This document shows, piece after piece, positions 53,836 to 63,425 of a stretch of DNA of 64,000 nt. The stretch is taken from contig CAJUDZ010000001.1 in the NCBI GenBank assembly GCA_910584965.1, positions 192,760-256,759 of the forward strand, read 5' to 3'. Numbering within the stretch: the stretch's first letter is position 1; each line of letters starts with the position of its first letter. Below the pieces are notes generated by a model. The model saw only the letters and a program-made list of their open reading frames with translations, had not been told where the DNA came from and searched no databases. This DNA comes from an uncultured Lachnospiraceae bacterium (GTDB taxonomy: Bacteria; Bacillota; Clostridia; Lachnospirales; Lachnospiraceae). A program made the position numbers and the translations under genes.

Positions 53836-54570
53836 ATGAAAATATATATTGCGGCGCACAAAATGACGCAGTTTCCGGATTTGGAAAGAGTTTATGTTCC
53901 TTTGCAGGTCGGAACGGATATTCACGGCAGATTAGCCGGAAATTGGGAATACGATAATACGGGAAAAAATATTTCGTTAAAAAATGACAGTTTTAATGAG
54001 CTGACAGGTTTATATTGGATTTGGAAAAATGCGACGGAAGATATCGTCGGGCTGTGCCATTACCGGAGATATTTTGTTACTTTAGCCGGGAAGGCAAGAA
54101 ATGTTTTTCTTCAGAAGCAGACAAATTTTCTGGACGAACAGGATATTCAAAGACTTCTTTTCAATGCAGATATGATTGTTCACAATAAAACGTTTTTTGT
54201 AAGAGGATGTGGAATGCAGTATCGGTCTACACAGAAACATCCGGAAGACCTTGATCTGCTGGAACAGATCATAAAGGAAAAATATCCGGAATATGTAAAA
54301 ACGTTAAGAAAGGTATTCTCCGGTCATAGCTGCCACTTATTAAATGTTCTGATTACGAGAAAGAGCATATTTGACGCCTATTGCGCATGGCTGTTCGATG
54401 TTTTGTTTTCGGTGGAAGAGGAGCTCAGAATAAGAGGGGAGAAAGATTTTCACAGAAGAATGGGAATGCTGGGCGAACGGTTATTGGATGTGTGGATGAT
54501 ACAGAATGATATGAAAATAAAAGAATGCTTTATGATCAATACGGAAAAGGTTAATTGGAAACCGTGGTAA
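53836..54570 (+). CDS. DUF4422 glycosyltransferase
   Basis: A 244-residue protein with the family pattern KIYIAAHK, YVPLQVG, NELTGLYWIWKNA and GLCHYRRYF. DUF4422 proteins are glycosyltransferases of capsule and O-antigen loci. GAGGAAAT precedes the ATG. Substrate unknown. Confidence 0.9.
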   Translation: MKIYIAAHKMTQFPDLERVYVPLQVGTDIHGRLAGNWEYDNTGKNISLKNDSFNELTGLYWIWKNATEDIVGLCHYRRYFVTLAGKARNVFLQKQTNFLDEQDIQRLLFNADMIVHNKTFFVRGCGMQYRSTQKHPEDLDLLEQIIKEKYPEYVKTLRKVFSGHSCHLLNVLITRKSIFDAYCAWLFDVLFSVEEELRIRGEKDFHRRMGMLGERLLDVWMIQNDMKIKECFMINTEKVNWKPW

Positions 54571-54603
54571 GAACTTTACGGGCATCTGCGGAGGAAAGAA
54601 AAG

Positions 54604-55971
54604 ATGGAAAGGAAGATGAGAATCATGATTTCTAAAGAGGCGGAAAAACAAAATCGTCTGCCAAAATATATAAACAATCCGGCCTTCTTTCTGCTGATAC
54701 TTCTGGCTTGCGAATTAATCTATATGGTCTGGATGGCATGTACGGCCTCACAGTATATGAATTCTTATTTCCATATTAATCCACAGGATACTTTTATGGA
54801 CTGGTTCAATATGCTGTATGTGGCGGGAACGGATCATGCTTCCATATATGAGGCTGAAAAACCCATTTACCCGGCGCTGTGTTTTGCGTTCTGGAGTATT
54901 CTGTATGCGCTTATTCCGGAACCATACAGGGGAATCGGTTCATTCGAACTGAGAAATTTACAGCAGCCAATGCTCGGATTTGTCATTATGCTGTTGCTCA
55001 CCGGTGTTCTGCTGTGGGAGCTGTTTCAGAAAGGCTATGGCAGAAGCGGCGTGGAAAATAAATTGTTTGCATTGGCCATGATGATGTCGGGGCCGATGGT
55101 TTTTGCAATCGAAAGAGGAAATATTATTCTGCTTGCATTTACATTTGCGCTCGTTTTTATCCTGTTTTACAATTCCGGGAATAAGTATCTGCGCTATTTA
55201 TCCTACATTGCGCTGGCATTATCGGCTGCTGTTAAAATATATCCGGCGCTTTTCGGCTTGTTGATTATAGAGCGGAAAAGATGGAAAGAGGCGCTTATTG
55301 CCGTGATCATCGGAGCTGCGTTTTTTGTCCTGCCATTTTTGGAATTTGGAGGGATATCCTCTGTGGCAGCGTTGTTTCAGAATATCCTGACCGCATCTCC
55401 CGAACTGGCCAACAGAGGGTGCGGATATAATTTTTCTTTTGCGAATCTGATGAAAATCATGCAGATATTAAGTGAAGGAGCTGTTTCCGGACAGGCGGGC
55501 ATATTAAGAATTTTTCCGGTATGCGTAACGTTTTTTATTTATTTTGCGAGCAAAGAAGAATGGAAAAAAATATGTGCGATCGTCCTGTTTATTGTCTGGG
55601 TTCCTGAATTCAGCTATACATATACACTTTTGTTTTTTATGCTGCCATTTGTATCTTTTCTGAAAACTTTAAAAAAGATGGCGACGAGAGAGGTTCTTTA
55701 TATGCTGCTGTTTATGTTTATCTTCTTACCGACTGCGACAGAACTTCTGCCAAAACTTGATTCTGCGGGAGTGCTGTATCCGATTTCCGGCTCTGTCATA
55801 ATTACCAATGCGGGAATTGTTACGTTAAGCCTGCTTCTGATTTCTGATGGCATTATAAATCTGGTCGTAAAACATCGGGGGGGGGGGCGGCCCGTAAAAT
55901 CCGCAGTTGCTGACGGAGCGGAGCGGATAGACAAATATAGTGAGGAGAAAGTGCTGTGGTGCAGAGTATGA
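54604..55971 (+). CDS. GT87-like membrane glycosyltransferase (DUF2029)
   Basis: A 455-residue protein with about ten helices. Family signs are a WFNMLYVAG loop after helix 1, FAIERGNIILLAF and AVKIYPALFGLL. These enzymes use polyprenyl-phosphate sugars. The last membrane helix is followed by a G11 run (55877-55887) that sets the C-terminal 30 residues. With ten G the protein ends four codons after the run begins, before the start of the next gene; as read, the stop overlaps the next gene's start region by 16 bases. Confidence 0.85.
   Translation: MERKMRIMISKEAEKQNRLPKYINNPAFFLLILLACELIYMVWMACTASQYMNSYFHINPQDTFMDWFNMLYVAGTDHASIYEAEKPIYPALCFAFWSILYALIPEPYRGIGSFELRNLQQPMLGFVIMLLLTGVLLWELFQKGYGRSGVENKLFALAMMMSGPMVFAIERGNIILLAFTFALVFILFYNSGNKYLRYLSYIALALSAAVKIYPALFGLLIIERKRWKEALIAVIIGAAFFVLPFLEFGGISSVAALFQNILTASPELANRGCGYNFSFANLMKIMQILSEGAVSGQAGILRIFPVCVTFFIYFASKEEWKKICAIVLFIVWVPEFSYTYTLLFFMLPFVSFLKTLKKMATREVLYMLLFMFIFLPTATELLPKLDSAGVLYPISGSVIITNAGIVTLSLLLISDGIINLVVKHRGGGRPVKSAVADGAERIDKYSEEKVLWCRV
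55877..55887 (+). repeat. Poly-G tract G11 near the end of the GT87-like gene
   Basis: Eleven G, the longest run in the window. Length change alters the C-terminal tail and the distance between this stop and the next start. Confidence 0.92.
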
Positions 55972-58601
55972 TGGGCAAATGGATAAAGAAAATATCTTTC
56001 GATACAGTTATCTGGCAGCTGGCACTTCTGGTCCTTTGTATCCTGTATTTTGGCGTATACTGGAACCGCCTGATTCCCTATACCGAAGGATGGGGAATCA
56101 ATTATGCGGAGTTGATTTCATCCGGAAAGGTGCCGTATCGTGATTTTTACTTTTATATGCCGCCGTTAAATCTGCTTATCGACTGGGTGTTCTGGAAACT
56201 TTCCTTTCACTTCCTGATCCTTTACAGGCTGTTAAGATGCCTGGAAAGAATGGTGATCGGTATGCTGCTGTACAGGATTCTGCTGCGGGTGACCAGAGCG
56301 GAATATGCGTGCTTTGCGGCCTTTCTGGGTCTGGTAATCGAAGCGGCGACCGTATATGATCTTCTGGGCGATTATAATCAGACATGTGATCTGGTGGTGC
56401 TGCTGTTCATCGTACAGGCACTCGGTTATGCGGATGTTTTTAACAGGGATAAACGCAAAGAGAAGATCAGGCTGTTCTGCATGGGCATCGTGCTTGGAAT
56501 GGCGTTTCTGATGAAACAGACGATATTTTTATCATTGTCCCTTTTATATTTCGGCGTCCTGACTTATCTTTTTATCATACATAGAAGAAAGGATTACTTT
56601 TTAAACGTTTTAACGGTTGTGTCAGGACTTTTGCTGCCTGTTATGGCGGCATGCGTTTATCTGGCGGGTAACGGAGCGCTGTATGAATTTATCATACAGG
56701 TGTACCTGGACATGGATTCCAAAGGCAGTATTTTGAACATCCTGCTGGCGTTTCCCAGAATCCTGTTGAATTATAAAACGATTATTCTGGCCTGTACGGT
56801 TCTGGTAAGTTTTATGAGCCTGATATGGATCCGAAAGAAAAAGTTTTCCGGCAAAACAAAAAGAAAAGTTCTGCTGGTGCTGATTCTGAACGCGGTGAAT
56901 GTATACGCATTAATGTATTTCGAGCAGTTAAGGACATTTGAGCAGCTTTTCAGTAAGAAAGAAACGTTTTATATTGTCGGGATCATGTTTTTGGGGATTG
57001 TTCCGGGTCTGTGCCGGGGCCGCCGCATACATCTTTATTCCGGCGCCTTCATTCGCGGCTGTATCGTTACGGCGTTCGTGGTGCTTATACTGTATGTTTC
57101 AAAGCATGAAGATTTCTGCATTTATTTATATCGGGATACGAAGGCGTTTTTTCTGACAGGCGAACTGTCGGGCTGGCTTTCGCTTACCGGCGTCATGATT
57201 CTGTTCGGAATGCTGTACCGGTATCGGAACGGACGGAAAAAAGAACTGCTGATTCATCTGATGATACTGACCGGCGCATTATCGAGCGCTGTTGCGCTTG
57301 GAATGGCCAGTGTGGACAGTCTGAATAACAGAGCGGTAATCATACTGCTTCCTTATCTGGCCGCCTGTGCGTTATCGACGAAAATATACGGGGAAAAACT
57401 GAAAAAAGTGTCCGCAGCGGCAGTTCTGTTTGTAATATGCACGATCTGCATGTCGCAGAAGGTAACGTGTGCATATTCCTGGTGGGGCTGGGAAGATGAG
57501 GTCATATCGGATACAAACCGGTACGACATTGAGATAGAAGGATTAAAAGGATTTGAGGTCAGCCGGAACGTTAAAGACATGTATGAAGAAATCGTGCGTG
57601 TGCTGGAAGATAACACGGATGATGACAGTGTTATATACGGATTCCCGCACATAAAGATATTTAATATACTGTGTGAAAATTATCAGATGAATTATTTTGT
57701 GCCGGTGCCCTTTTATGATGTCTGTTCCGACAGGCGGGCGAGGGAAGATGCCGTGCTGCTGGAACAAAACCCGCCGGATATCGTTATATGGTGCGATATA
57801 CCTTATTGCATGGAAACGCACGAGACCATTTTCAGGGAGGGGGGGACTTTGGGCCAGAGGAATATACAGACGTGGTTTTCAAAGGCTGTTGCGCGGGAAG
57901 AGTATGTACTGATCGCGCAGTATGACGTCCTGTTTGTGTATAAAAAAGCTTCGGATGCGCCGGCAGGCTATACGTTTTTTAAATCGGACAGAGTATATAA
58001 TTCCACGCTGAAATCGGCGGAAGAACTGGGAATTGTTCAGGAAATGTTCGACGGAAACGGCACGGAGGAAGAGCCGTATTTAATCAGGAACGAAGAAGAC
58101 TTTCACAGATTTCGATTTCTGGTGAACAGTGGATGCAAATTTACAAACTGCTTTTTCAGACAGATGAAGGATTTGAAATTTGATAAAACGGTTTGCTGTT
58201 CATCCATCGGAAAATGGTCTGAAGGAACGTATTTCAATGGCGTATATGACGGAAACGGCTATATGATATCGGGCCTGAACATTCAGGAAGAATCCGATAC
58301 GGGATTATTTGGATTACTGGGGGGAACCGTAAAAGACGTGACGCTCCGGGACTGTGTCATCAGGGGGAACGTCAGTGCGGGAATTGCGGCGCACGCCATA
58401 TCTCCGGCCGCGTTAATCATGGACTGTAACGTCGAACGAAGCGTTGAGATATATGGAGGAAGAGCGGGCGGAATTGTCGATGATTTCAGCGGCGGAATGA
58501 TAAACTGCCGGAGTGAGGCGGCAACATATGCGACGGATTTGCAGGCAGGAAAATTGTATGGATATCGGGTAGGATATATGGTTGACTGCGAAGGAAACTG
58601 A
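55956..58601 (+). CDS. Large membrane protein with GLUG-like C-terminal domain (first paralogue)
   Basis: An 881-residue protein: about 12 helices (residues 10-500) with an early outer loop (YTEGWGINYAELISSGKVPY) of GT-C type, a soluble domain (about 530-680), and a C-terminal GLUG-like repeat region (GTEEEPYLIRNEEDF, FNGVYDGNGYMISGLNI, GLFGLLGGTV). The start is GTG 55956 after GAGGAG; ATG 55968 overlaps the previous stop. A G7 run lies at 57839-57845. It is a tandem paralogue of the next gene. A transferase with a cell-surface adhesive tail is one reading. Confidence 0.82.
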   Translation: MVQSMMGKWIKKISFDTVIWQLALLVLCILYFGVYWNRLIPYTEGWGINYAELISSGKVPYRDFYFYMPPLNLLIDWVFWKLSFHFLILYRLLRCLERMVIGMLLYRILLRVTRAEYACFAAFLGLVIEAATVYDLLGDYNQTCDLVVLLFIVQALGYADVFNRDKRKEKIRLFCMGIVLGMAFLMKQTIFLSLSLLYFGVLTYLFIIHRRKDYFLNVLTVVSGLLLPVMAACVYLAGNGALYEFIIQVYLDMDSKGSILNILLAFPRILLNYKTIILACTVLVSFMSLIWIRKKKFSGKTKRKVLLVLILNAVNVYALMYFEQLRTFEQLFSKKETFYIVGIMFLGIVPGLCRGRRIHLYSGAFIRGCIVTAFVVLILYVSKHEDFCIYLYRDTKAFFLTGELSGWLSLTGVMILFGMLYRYRNGRKKELLIHLMILTGALSSAVALGMASVDSLNNRAVIILLPYLAACALSTKIYGEKLKKVSAAAVLFVICTICMSQKVTCAYSWWGWEDEVISDTNRYDIEIEGLKGFEVSRNVKDMYEEIVRVLEDNTDDDSVIYGFPHIKIFNILCENYQMNYFVPVPFYDVCSDRRAREDAVLLEQNPPDIVIWCDIPYCMETHETIFREGGTLGQRNIQTWFSKAVAREEYVLIAQYDVLFVYKKASDAPAGYTFFKSDRVYNSTLKSAEELGIVQEMFDGNGTEEEPYLIRNEEDFHRFRFLVNSGCKFTNCFFRQMKDLKFDKTVCCSSIGKWSEGTYFNGVYDGNGYMISGLNIQEESDTGLFGLLGGTVKDVTLRDCVIRGNVSAGIAAHAISPAALIMDCNVERSVEIYGGRAGGIVDDFSGGMINCRSEAATYATDLQAGKLYGYRVGYMVDCEGN
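57839..57845 (+). repeat. Poly-G tract G7 in first GLUG membrane gene
   Basis: Seven G, in frame. A one-base change would remove the C-terminal GLUG-like region. Confidence 0.85.
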
Positions 58602-58620
58602 CCGGAAGATAGGAGAAAGA

Positions 58621-61338
58621 ATGTTCACAGTATTGAGAAAATCCAGAAGTGTGAAAGTCAATAATAAATGGATTGTCATTGCGGGCCGGTACAGATATCT
58701 GATCGCCGTTGTGATAATTGCCGGTTCGTATGCTGCCATATTGTCCGAACGGACGATGCCCTTTGCGGAGGGGTGGTATACTTACTACGCGCAGTGTATT
58801 AACCGTGGGGAGATTGTTTATAAAGATTTTGATTATTTGTTTCCTCCGTTTTACATATACACGATCGCATTGATTACAAAGATTTTCGGATATAAAATTA
58901 TCGTTCTCCGGGTTGTGGGAGTCGTTTTCTTCGGATTCATTGCCGGCATTTTGTTTTTAATTTTTCGTGAATTGTTTCAGGAGGCTTATGCCTGTGTCGG
59001 CGCGGTTACGGCCGTATTTTTCTTACAGTCGGAAGTGGTTCAGATATTTTATGATTATATCCGGTTTATGGACATTTTTGCCTGTCTGACGGTTTTTTTA
59101 CTGGTCAGGGCGGTGAAAACGCTGCATAAGCGGTATTACTGTCTGTATTTGTTTCTGGCCGGAATGTCCAATGCTTTGTTCTGTCTGGTGAAACAGAATA
59201 TGGGACTGGTGTTTGCGGCCTTTGCGGTCCTCCTCATTTGCGCAGTCAATATCGTATGCCGGACCGGCTTCCGCAGATGCCTGAAGAGTCTGGCGCTTTT
59301 TCTGGACGGTCTGGCAGTCCCGGTATTTCTTGCCTGTGCGGTCATGCTGTTTAACGGCAGTTTCAGGCAATTTATCGAAATGACAGGGGCGGATGCCGTT
59401 TCGGCCAAGGGAGGCATTGCGGCGATTTTATTCGGATGGCTGAAAAATAATATTGCCAGCTTTAAAAACGGCTTAGGATTTGCGATGCTGCTTCTGGTGA
59501 TTTTGCCGACGCTATGGATGCTTGGGAAAATGCTGTCAAAGAAAGACAGAAATTTAAACAGGGGGGGGGTAAAACGTTTCGATCTGATCACAACCCTTTT
59601 GTTTTGCGTAAGCGTACTTTTGTACATTGTTTTTTCCGCAAAATACAGCATATTATCCGGGATAGCGAAGCCGCCGTATCTCAGCCCATACAGCGTTTTT
59701 CTGACGGCCACTGTTTTATTGTTTGCATTTACTGCCCACGTGATATTTCGTTTTGTAAAACATCAGAAGATTTCAGGGCGTGAGTTGCTGTATATCACGG
59801 TGCTCGGGTCTTATTTCGCCATTTCCTATGGCTGTGGCATGTCAGCCGGACTGGCGGAAGGACAGGCGGCGGTCGGTACCGCATTTCTGATTGCGTTTTT
59901 GCTGCACTGTGCAGAATTTCGATTCGGACAGGCGGCGAAAGGACTGATTCTTTTGATTTGCTTTCTGATTACAGTTCAGTCGGCACAGAAGAAAATGCTG
60001 TATACCTATAACTGGTGGGGAATGGACGAAGCGGATTTCTGGAGCAGCAGCATGACGTCCGATAAGATCGCATTGCTGGACGGCATTCGTATGTCGCCGG
60101 AAACGCTGGAGGCATACGAAACGATTTACGATGTGATAACCGGGACGACGGATGAAAACGATACGATATACTGTTTTCCGCAAGTTCCTGTGTTTTACAG
60201 CATATGTGACAGAACGGATCCTGGTGTGAGGGCCAAAGTACAGTGGTTTGATGTGGCGTCCGATGCCTCTATCAGGGCGGATATCGAGGTAATTCAGGAA
60301 AATCCTCCGAAAGCAATTCTCATATATGAAACGTCTGAGTATGCTTACCAGTCCCATGAAAGGCTGTTTCGCAGCGGCGGAATTTCCGCAACGAGAATGA
60401 TGAAAAACTTTTTGATTAATTTTGCACAGACGCACGGCTATCTGTTTTATGGAAGAATTACGGCGTCGGATCAGAATCATTTTCTTTTATACTATAAGGA
60501 AAACGATGATTTCTCGTATATTGGCGGCTTTGCAGGGGAGGGAACCCGCGAAGAACCTTATCTGATTCAGAGCGCTGATGATTTGTGGATGCTGAGCCGG
60601 CGGGTGGCGGACGGAAATGACTTTGCGGGAAGTTATTTCAAACAGACGGCGGATCTGGATTTGGCCGGCATGGATAACTGGACGCCGATCGGGAGATATG
60701 ACAGCGGTTTTTATTTTAAGGGGATTTATGACGGCGGCGGTCATATAATCAGGAATTTGCAGTGTAAGGAAGAAGATGGGAATGTAGGATTATTTGGCCA
60801 GCTTGGCGGTATCGTCTGCAATCTGGGGGTGGTCGACAGCGAGGTGATCGGAAGCTGCGTCGGGGTGATTACCAGCCATGGGGTTGATGAAAACGCGATG
60901 ATTCTCAATTGTTATACAGATTCCAGTGCGGAAGGCGGTTTCAGGGCCGGCGGCCTGGCGGATAATTTCGGCGGCACGGTTTATAATTGCTTCAGTCTGG
61001 GAGAAACGCATGCGATGGAGATGGCAGGAGCGGTTTCCTATTATGAAGGCACGGTTGAGAATGTCTTTGCGCTGGATGAAACCATAGTTTCCGAAATTGT
61101 TGACAATAGGGGAAACGACGACGTGATATATGTTACAAAAGCATATATGGAATCGGAGAATTTGCTGGATTCGCTGAATCAATCTGTCAGTGAGACGGAA
61201 CATTGCAAAAGGCATTACAAGGAGAGCGGCCAGTCCTATGATGAGGAAACAGGACTGACTTATGCGGACTGGATGGATAAAGTTGATTTGAGATACTGGC
61301 GATATGATAAGAAGCAGGGGTATCCTGTATTGCAGTAA
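58621..61338 (+). CDS. Large membrane protein with GLUG-like C-terminal domain (second paralogue)
   Basis: A 905-residue protein with the same plan as the previous one: helical half (about 25-440), soluble domain with PPKAILIYETSEYAYQSHE, then GLUG-like repeats (EEPYLIQSADDLWMLS, FKGIYDGGGHIIRNL, GLFGQLGGIV) and a tail ending DLRYWRYDKKQGYPVLQ. ATG 58621 follows ATAGGAGAAAG; the ORF could begin at 58582 inside the previous gene. A G9 run (59561-59569) is in frame here; with eight G the next codon is TAA. Confidence 0.84.
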   Translation: MFTVLRKSRSVKVNNKWIVIAGRYRYLIAVVIIAGSYAAILSERTMPFAEGWYTYYAQCINRGEIVYKDFDYLFPPFYIYTIALITKIFGYKIIVLRVVGVVFFGFIAGILFLIFRELFQEAYACVGAVTAVFFLQSEVVQIFYDYIRFMDIFACLTVFLLVRAVKTLHKRYYCLYLFLAGMSNALFCLVKQNMGLVFAAFAVLLICAVNIVCRTGFRRCLKSLALFLDGLAVPVFLACAVMLFNGSFRQFIEMTGADAVSAKGGIAAILFGWLKNNIASFKNGLGFAMLLLVILPTLWMLGKMLSKKDRNLNRGGVKRFDLITTLLFCVSVLLYIVFSAKYSILSGIAKPPYLSPYSVFLTATVLLFAFTAHVIFRFVKHQKISGRELLYITVLGSYFAISYGCGMSAGLAEGQAAVGTAFLIAFLLHCAEFRFGQAAKGLILLICFLITVQSAQKKMLYTYNWWGMDEADFWSSSMTSDKIALLDGIRMSPETLEAYETIYDVITGTTDENDTIYCFPQVPVFYSICDRTDPGVRAKVQWFDVASDASIRADIEVIQENPPKAILIYETSEYAYQSHERLFRSGGISATRMMKNFLINFAQTHGYLFYGRITASDQNHFLLYYKENDDFSYIGGFAGEGTREEPYLIQSADDLWMLSRRVADGNDFAGSYFKQTADLDLAGMDNWTPIGRYDSGFYFKGIYDGGGHIIRNLQCKEEDGNVGLFGQLGGIVCNLGVVDSEVIGSCVGVITSHGVDENAMILNCYTDSSAEGGFRAGGLADNFGGTVYNCFSLGETHAMEMAGAVSYYEGTVENVFALDETIVSEIVDNRGNDDVIYVTKAYMESENLLDSLNQSVSETEHCKRHYKESGQSYDEETGLTYADWMDKVDLRYWRYDKKQGYPVLQ
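59561..59569 (+). repeat. Poly-G tract G9 in second GLUG membrane gene
   Basis: Nine G read AGG GGG GGG G. With eight, TAA follows at once; with ten, translation ends about 70 codons later. Confidence 0.92.
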
Positions 61339-61375
61339 GCGGCCGGGGGAAATCTGAGGAGAAAGGAGGATAACT

Positions 61376-61885
61376 GTGAGAAAACCAGATGAGAAAACGT
61401 TTTTAGCCATGATACAGTTTATAAAATTCGGCATCGTCGGTTTCAGCAATACGGTCATTTCCTATGTTCTTTATACCGGCGGCCTGCTGTTATTCCGGAA
61501 ATTACGGATTTTTGGCAGTATTGATTATCTGGCGGCCCAGCTGATCGCCTTTGTGATAAGCGTTCTCTGGTCGTTTTACTGGAATAACAGATATGTTTTT
61601 AAGGTGGAAGAAGGTGGAAGAGGGGAAAAACGTTCTTTATGGAAATCGCTTCTGAAAACGTATATTTCCTATTCGTTTACCGGATTGTTTTTAAGCAGCC
61701 TTTTACTCGTTTTATGGGTTCAAATTCTGCATATATCGGAATTTGCTGCGCCAGTGATCAATCTGGTGATTACGGTTCCGCTTAACTTTATCATCAACAG
61801 ACAGTGGGCATTTAAACAACATGAAGGAAGAAAACAGGATGGAGAAAATGCAGGGACAGAGAATGCGGGGCAGACTGAAAAATAA
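61376..61885 (+). CDS. GtrA-like membrane protein
   Basis: A 169-residue protein with four helices and GtrA family sequence (FIKFGIVGFSNTVISYVLY, FYWNNRYVFK, PLNFIINRQWAFK). GtrA proteins help move undecaprenyl-phosphate sugars across the membrane and pair with GtrB-type enzymes such as the one at 48553. The start is GTG after AAAGGAGG. The end overlaps the next gene. Confidence 0.9.
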   Translation: MRKPDEKTFLAMIQFIKFGIVGFSNTVISYVLYTGGLLLFRKLRIFGSIDYLAAQLIAFVISVLWSFYWNNRYVFKVEEGGRGEKRSLWKSLLKTYISYSFTGLFLSSLLLVLWVQILHISEFAAPVINLVITVPLNFIINRQWAFKQHEGRKQDGENAGTENAGQTEK

Positions 61886-63362
61886 AAACATAAATGCGGG
61901 CGTCAGCCTGTTGATATATCTGTATCTGACATTGCCGACGCTTATTTTTCTGGCGGGCTGGCTGAAATGGTATTGGGCGCTTCTGTTCGGGAGCCTGACT
62001 GCCGTTTCCTGTGTCAGAGCCTTCGCCTCATCGATGCGGGATAAGGACTGGGTACCGGAAACGGTGGAAGATCCGGACGGCACAAAGATAAAAACCTTTG
62101 CCAAAGCGCTGCTGTTCATTCTGCTGTGGGCCTATTTGTCAGGCATAGGCGGCTGGTGCTACCAGAACAGAGATCACGAAGTGCGAAGCGCCATATTCCG
62201 TGCGCTGGTAGAATATGACTGGCCTGTCATATCGCATGACGGAAGCCGGGGACTGATCTATTACATCGGATTCTGGCTCCCTTCAGCCTGCATCGGAAAG
62301 GTTTTCGGTCTGGAAGCCGGATATGCGGCACAGATAATCTGGGCCGTAACGGGTATCTTTATTGTTTACTATCTGATTTGTGTGTACCGTAAAAAAGCAG
62401 ATCTGCTGCCGATCGCTTTTCTGGTCTTTTTCAGCGGCCTGGATTATGTCGGAGCGTGGATACTGGGAGAGGAAGAGCTGATTCGTCTGAGCCTGTCGAC
62501 GCATCTGGAGTGGTGGGCGGTTGATTTCCAGTTTACGTCCATGACGGCTCAGCTGTTCTGGGTATTTAACCAGGCGGTTCCGGCCTGGGTAGCGACAATT
62601 GCAGTTATGACGCAGAAGAACTGCAAAAACATGCTGTTTATTCTGGCGCTGACAATGTTATCCTCAACGATTCCCTTTGTCGGACTGATACCGATCGTGA
62701 TCTACTTATATATAAAGCGCGTGATGGGAGATAAAAAACGCTGGAAGGAGATTTTTACATTACAGAATATCGTGGGCGTTATGATAATCGGCGGATGCGT
62801 TTTTCTCTATCTGACCGGAAATGTGTCGGGCGGTATGATTCAGAAAGATAATGCCGCGCTTGCGGTACGGGAGCCGGCCGCCCTGTGGCTCAGATATCTT
62901 TTGTTTTATTTACTGGAATTTGGCATTTATCTGTATTTTATCTGCCGGTACCGGAAAAAGGATTCTCTCGTATACCTGCTTACGGCGATACTGCTGATCT
63001 GTCCGTTTATCAAAGTGGGAAACGACCATGATTTCTGTATGCGGGCATCATTGCCGGCGCTTTTTATCCTGATGCTTCTGTGTATGGAAACTTTTGAAAA
63101 AATCCGGCTGGAAGGGAAAAAATATCTGCTGGCCGCATACTGCGTGGTGCTTCTGCTTGGGTCTTTAACCGCGGTGAATGAGATTCGCCGGTCAGTGAAA
63201 GAAACCTATTGGAGGGTTACATACGGAGAATCGGTCAGGTACCCCGAAACCGGGATAGAAAAAGATCTGCTCAGGAACGGGAATTTTTCCGGCGAAATTC
63301 AGGGAAACATTTTTTACCGGTATTTTGCCAGAATGTACAGCATTTATGAGAAAAGAGAGTAA
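61839..63362 (+). CDS. Multi-pass membrane protein of the glycan locus
   Basis: A 507-residue protein with about 11-12 helices. An outer loop with EYDWPVISHDGSRGLIYYIG and HLEWWAVDFQFTSMTAQLFW is acidic and aromatic as in GT-C or Wzy-type proteins, but no family is certain. ATG 61839 has AAGGAAG ten bases upstream; ATG 61821 is an alternative. It overlaps the GtrA gene, so coupling is likely. Confidence 0.8.
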   Translation: MEKMQGQRMRGRLKNKNINAGVSLLIYLYLTLPTLIFLAGWLKWYWALLFGSLTAVSCVRAFASSMRDKDWVPETVEDPDGTKIKTFAKALLFILLWAYLSGIGGWCYQNRDHEVRSAIFRALVEYDWPVISHDGSRGLIYYIGFWLPSACIGKVFGLEAGYAAQIIWAVTGIFIVYYLICVYRKKADLLPIAFLVFFSGLDYVGAWILGEEELIRLSLSTHLEWWAVDFQFTSMTAQLFWVFNQAVPAWVATIAVMTQKNCKNMLFILALTMLSSTIPFVGLIPIVIYLYIKRVMGDKKRWKEIFTLQNIVGVMIIGGCVFLYLTGNVSGGMIQKDNAALAVREPAALWLRYLLFYLLEFGIYLYFICRYRKKDSLVYLLTAILLICPFIKVGNDHDFCMRASLPALFILMLLCMETFEKIRLEGKKYLLAAYCVVLLLGSLTAVNEIRRSVKETYWRVTYGESVRYPETGIEKDLLRNGNFSGEIQGNIFYRYFARMYSIYEKRE

Positions 63363-63425
63363 AAAGAGAGCGTAAAAAGAAGGCGGCAATAACGGATAAG
63401 ACGAAGGTAAGGTGAAGACATAACA

